Below, piece after piece: positions 63,651 through 64,000 of a stretch of DNA of 64,000 nt. This stretch comes from Marinomonas aquimarina (GTDB taxonomy: Bacteria > Pseudomonadota > Gammaproteobacteria > Pseudomonadales > Marinomonadaceae): the NCBI RefSeq assembly GCF_900089755.1, contig NZ_FLOC01000002.1:284635-348634 (forward strand). Reading direction: 5' to 3'. The translations under genes and the position numbers were made by a program. Positions within the stretch are counted from its first letter, which is position 1. The number at the start of each line of letters is the position of its first letter. The notes under the pieces are model-generated. The model was not told the origin of the DNA. It did not search any database and worked only from the letters and a program-made list of their open reading frames with translations.

Positions 63651-64000
63651 GTAAAACCTCTAATAAACGCATATCAATAAACTGCGTGCATTATAGCGTT
63701 TTTGAAGATTAATTCCCTGCCCTTTTTACAACCCACTCGTACGACCCGGCTCCGTCCGGGGACGGGATTACTTTGATCGCGGGGTACAACCCGCTCGTAC
63801 GATTTCCGACAGACGTAAAGTATTTCAGGGGTCAGATCCCTCAACAGTATGCAGGGTACCGTTCCGTTAAGTATGTCTCTGCTCTCATCAAACATCTTTA
63901 TTTATCTCTTATTTAAATAAGTTGCTCTTTTGGAATCGACTCACAGGGTGACGATAAGTACTGCTATTCATATCAATCGCAACCTTACTTAAAAGGGTTA
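63651..64000. other. Terminal intergenic region with a short direct repeat
   Basis: An AT-rich tail in which 63720-63880 is GC-richer than the surroundings and carries two copies of tacaaccc(a/g)ctcgtacga (63727-63744 and 63785-63802). It also has ggggtcagatccc at 63829-63840, a word often seen around REP-associated transposases. No gene is convincing here; a 73-codon frame on the minus strand spans the repeats. It may be a member of a dispersed repeat family. Confidence 0.5.

Noticed and set aside
63674..63895. 73-codon open frame on the minus strand
   Set aside because: It spans the short direct repeats and has no recognisable domain, so it looks like a chance frame.

Overview
The window reads as chromosome from a marine gammaproteobacterium, most like Marinomonas or a close relative in the Oceanospirillales. 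This is inferred from gene content (five chemoreceptors in 64 kb, osmoregulated glucan genes, glycine betaine uptake, an aerobic-type cobalamin cluster, a clade-specific long isocitrate lyase), not from a marker gene. Base composition looks even, near 50% GC. Genes are densely packed in short operons separated by clear rho-independent terminators. I found no rRNA, tRNA, CRISPR array, prophage or intact insertion sequence.

Layout. 1-7 kb: the 3' end of a chemoreceptor, an NnrU-like membrane protein, opgGH for periplasmic glucans, and two outer-membrane barrels (OmpW and a small barrel). 7-12 kb: two divergent units sharing a Fur box. One encodes an iron-chelate ABC permease, its ATPase, a pseudoazurin-like cupredoxin and an MFS pump; the other encodes the binding protein. 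12-14 kb: a secreted phytase-like esterase behind a candidate Pho box. 14-19.5 kb: an HBM chemoreceptor, an LpxR-type lipid A deacylase and the ABC-F protein YbiT. 19.6-23.9 kb: a five-gene operon with a thermostable-hemolysin family protein, an AMP-forming ligase, a heme-oxygenase-like di-iron enzyme, an SDR and a secreted TPR protein. This is the best candidate for an undescribed pathway. 24-30 kb: c-di-GMP signalling (a binding protein paired with a GGDEF-EAL protein, plus a separate GGDEF protein) and a dCache chemoreceptor.

31-39.5 kb: cobalamin genes cobJ-cobM-cobW-cobN-cbiX on the minus strand. 39.5-43.7 kb: a MliC-like lysozyme inhibitor, a PAS protein paired with a CZB chemoreceptor, and an FMN riboswitch controlling a type II lumazine synthase. 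43.8-48 kb: divergent glyoxylate-bypass genes glcB and aceA around a repeated operator-like motif. 48.1 kb: a glutathione peroxidase gene whose 5' end contains an exact flow-cell T10 plus Illumina P7 adapter sequence, so the assembly is wrong there. 49-57 kb: a chemoreceptor with a c-type heme motif, a PAP2 phosphatase, an MFS pump, a gate-domain membrane protein, and a MarR-controlled efflux operon. 57-64 kb: a glycine betaine ABC transporter, a GST, an orphan family 3 binding protein, PPK2, a DUF2058 protein and a short repeat-bearing terminal region.

Taken together the window is rich in environmental sensing (five chemoreceptors, a PAS protein, three c-di-GMP enzymes), envelope remodelling (glucans, LpxR, several barrels) and nutrient acquisition (iron, phosphate, betaine, vitamin B12).
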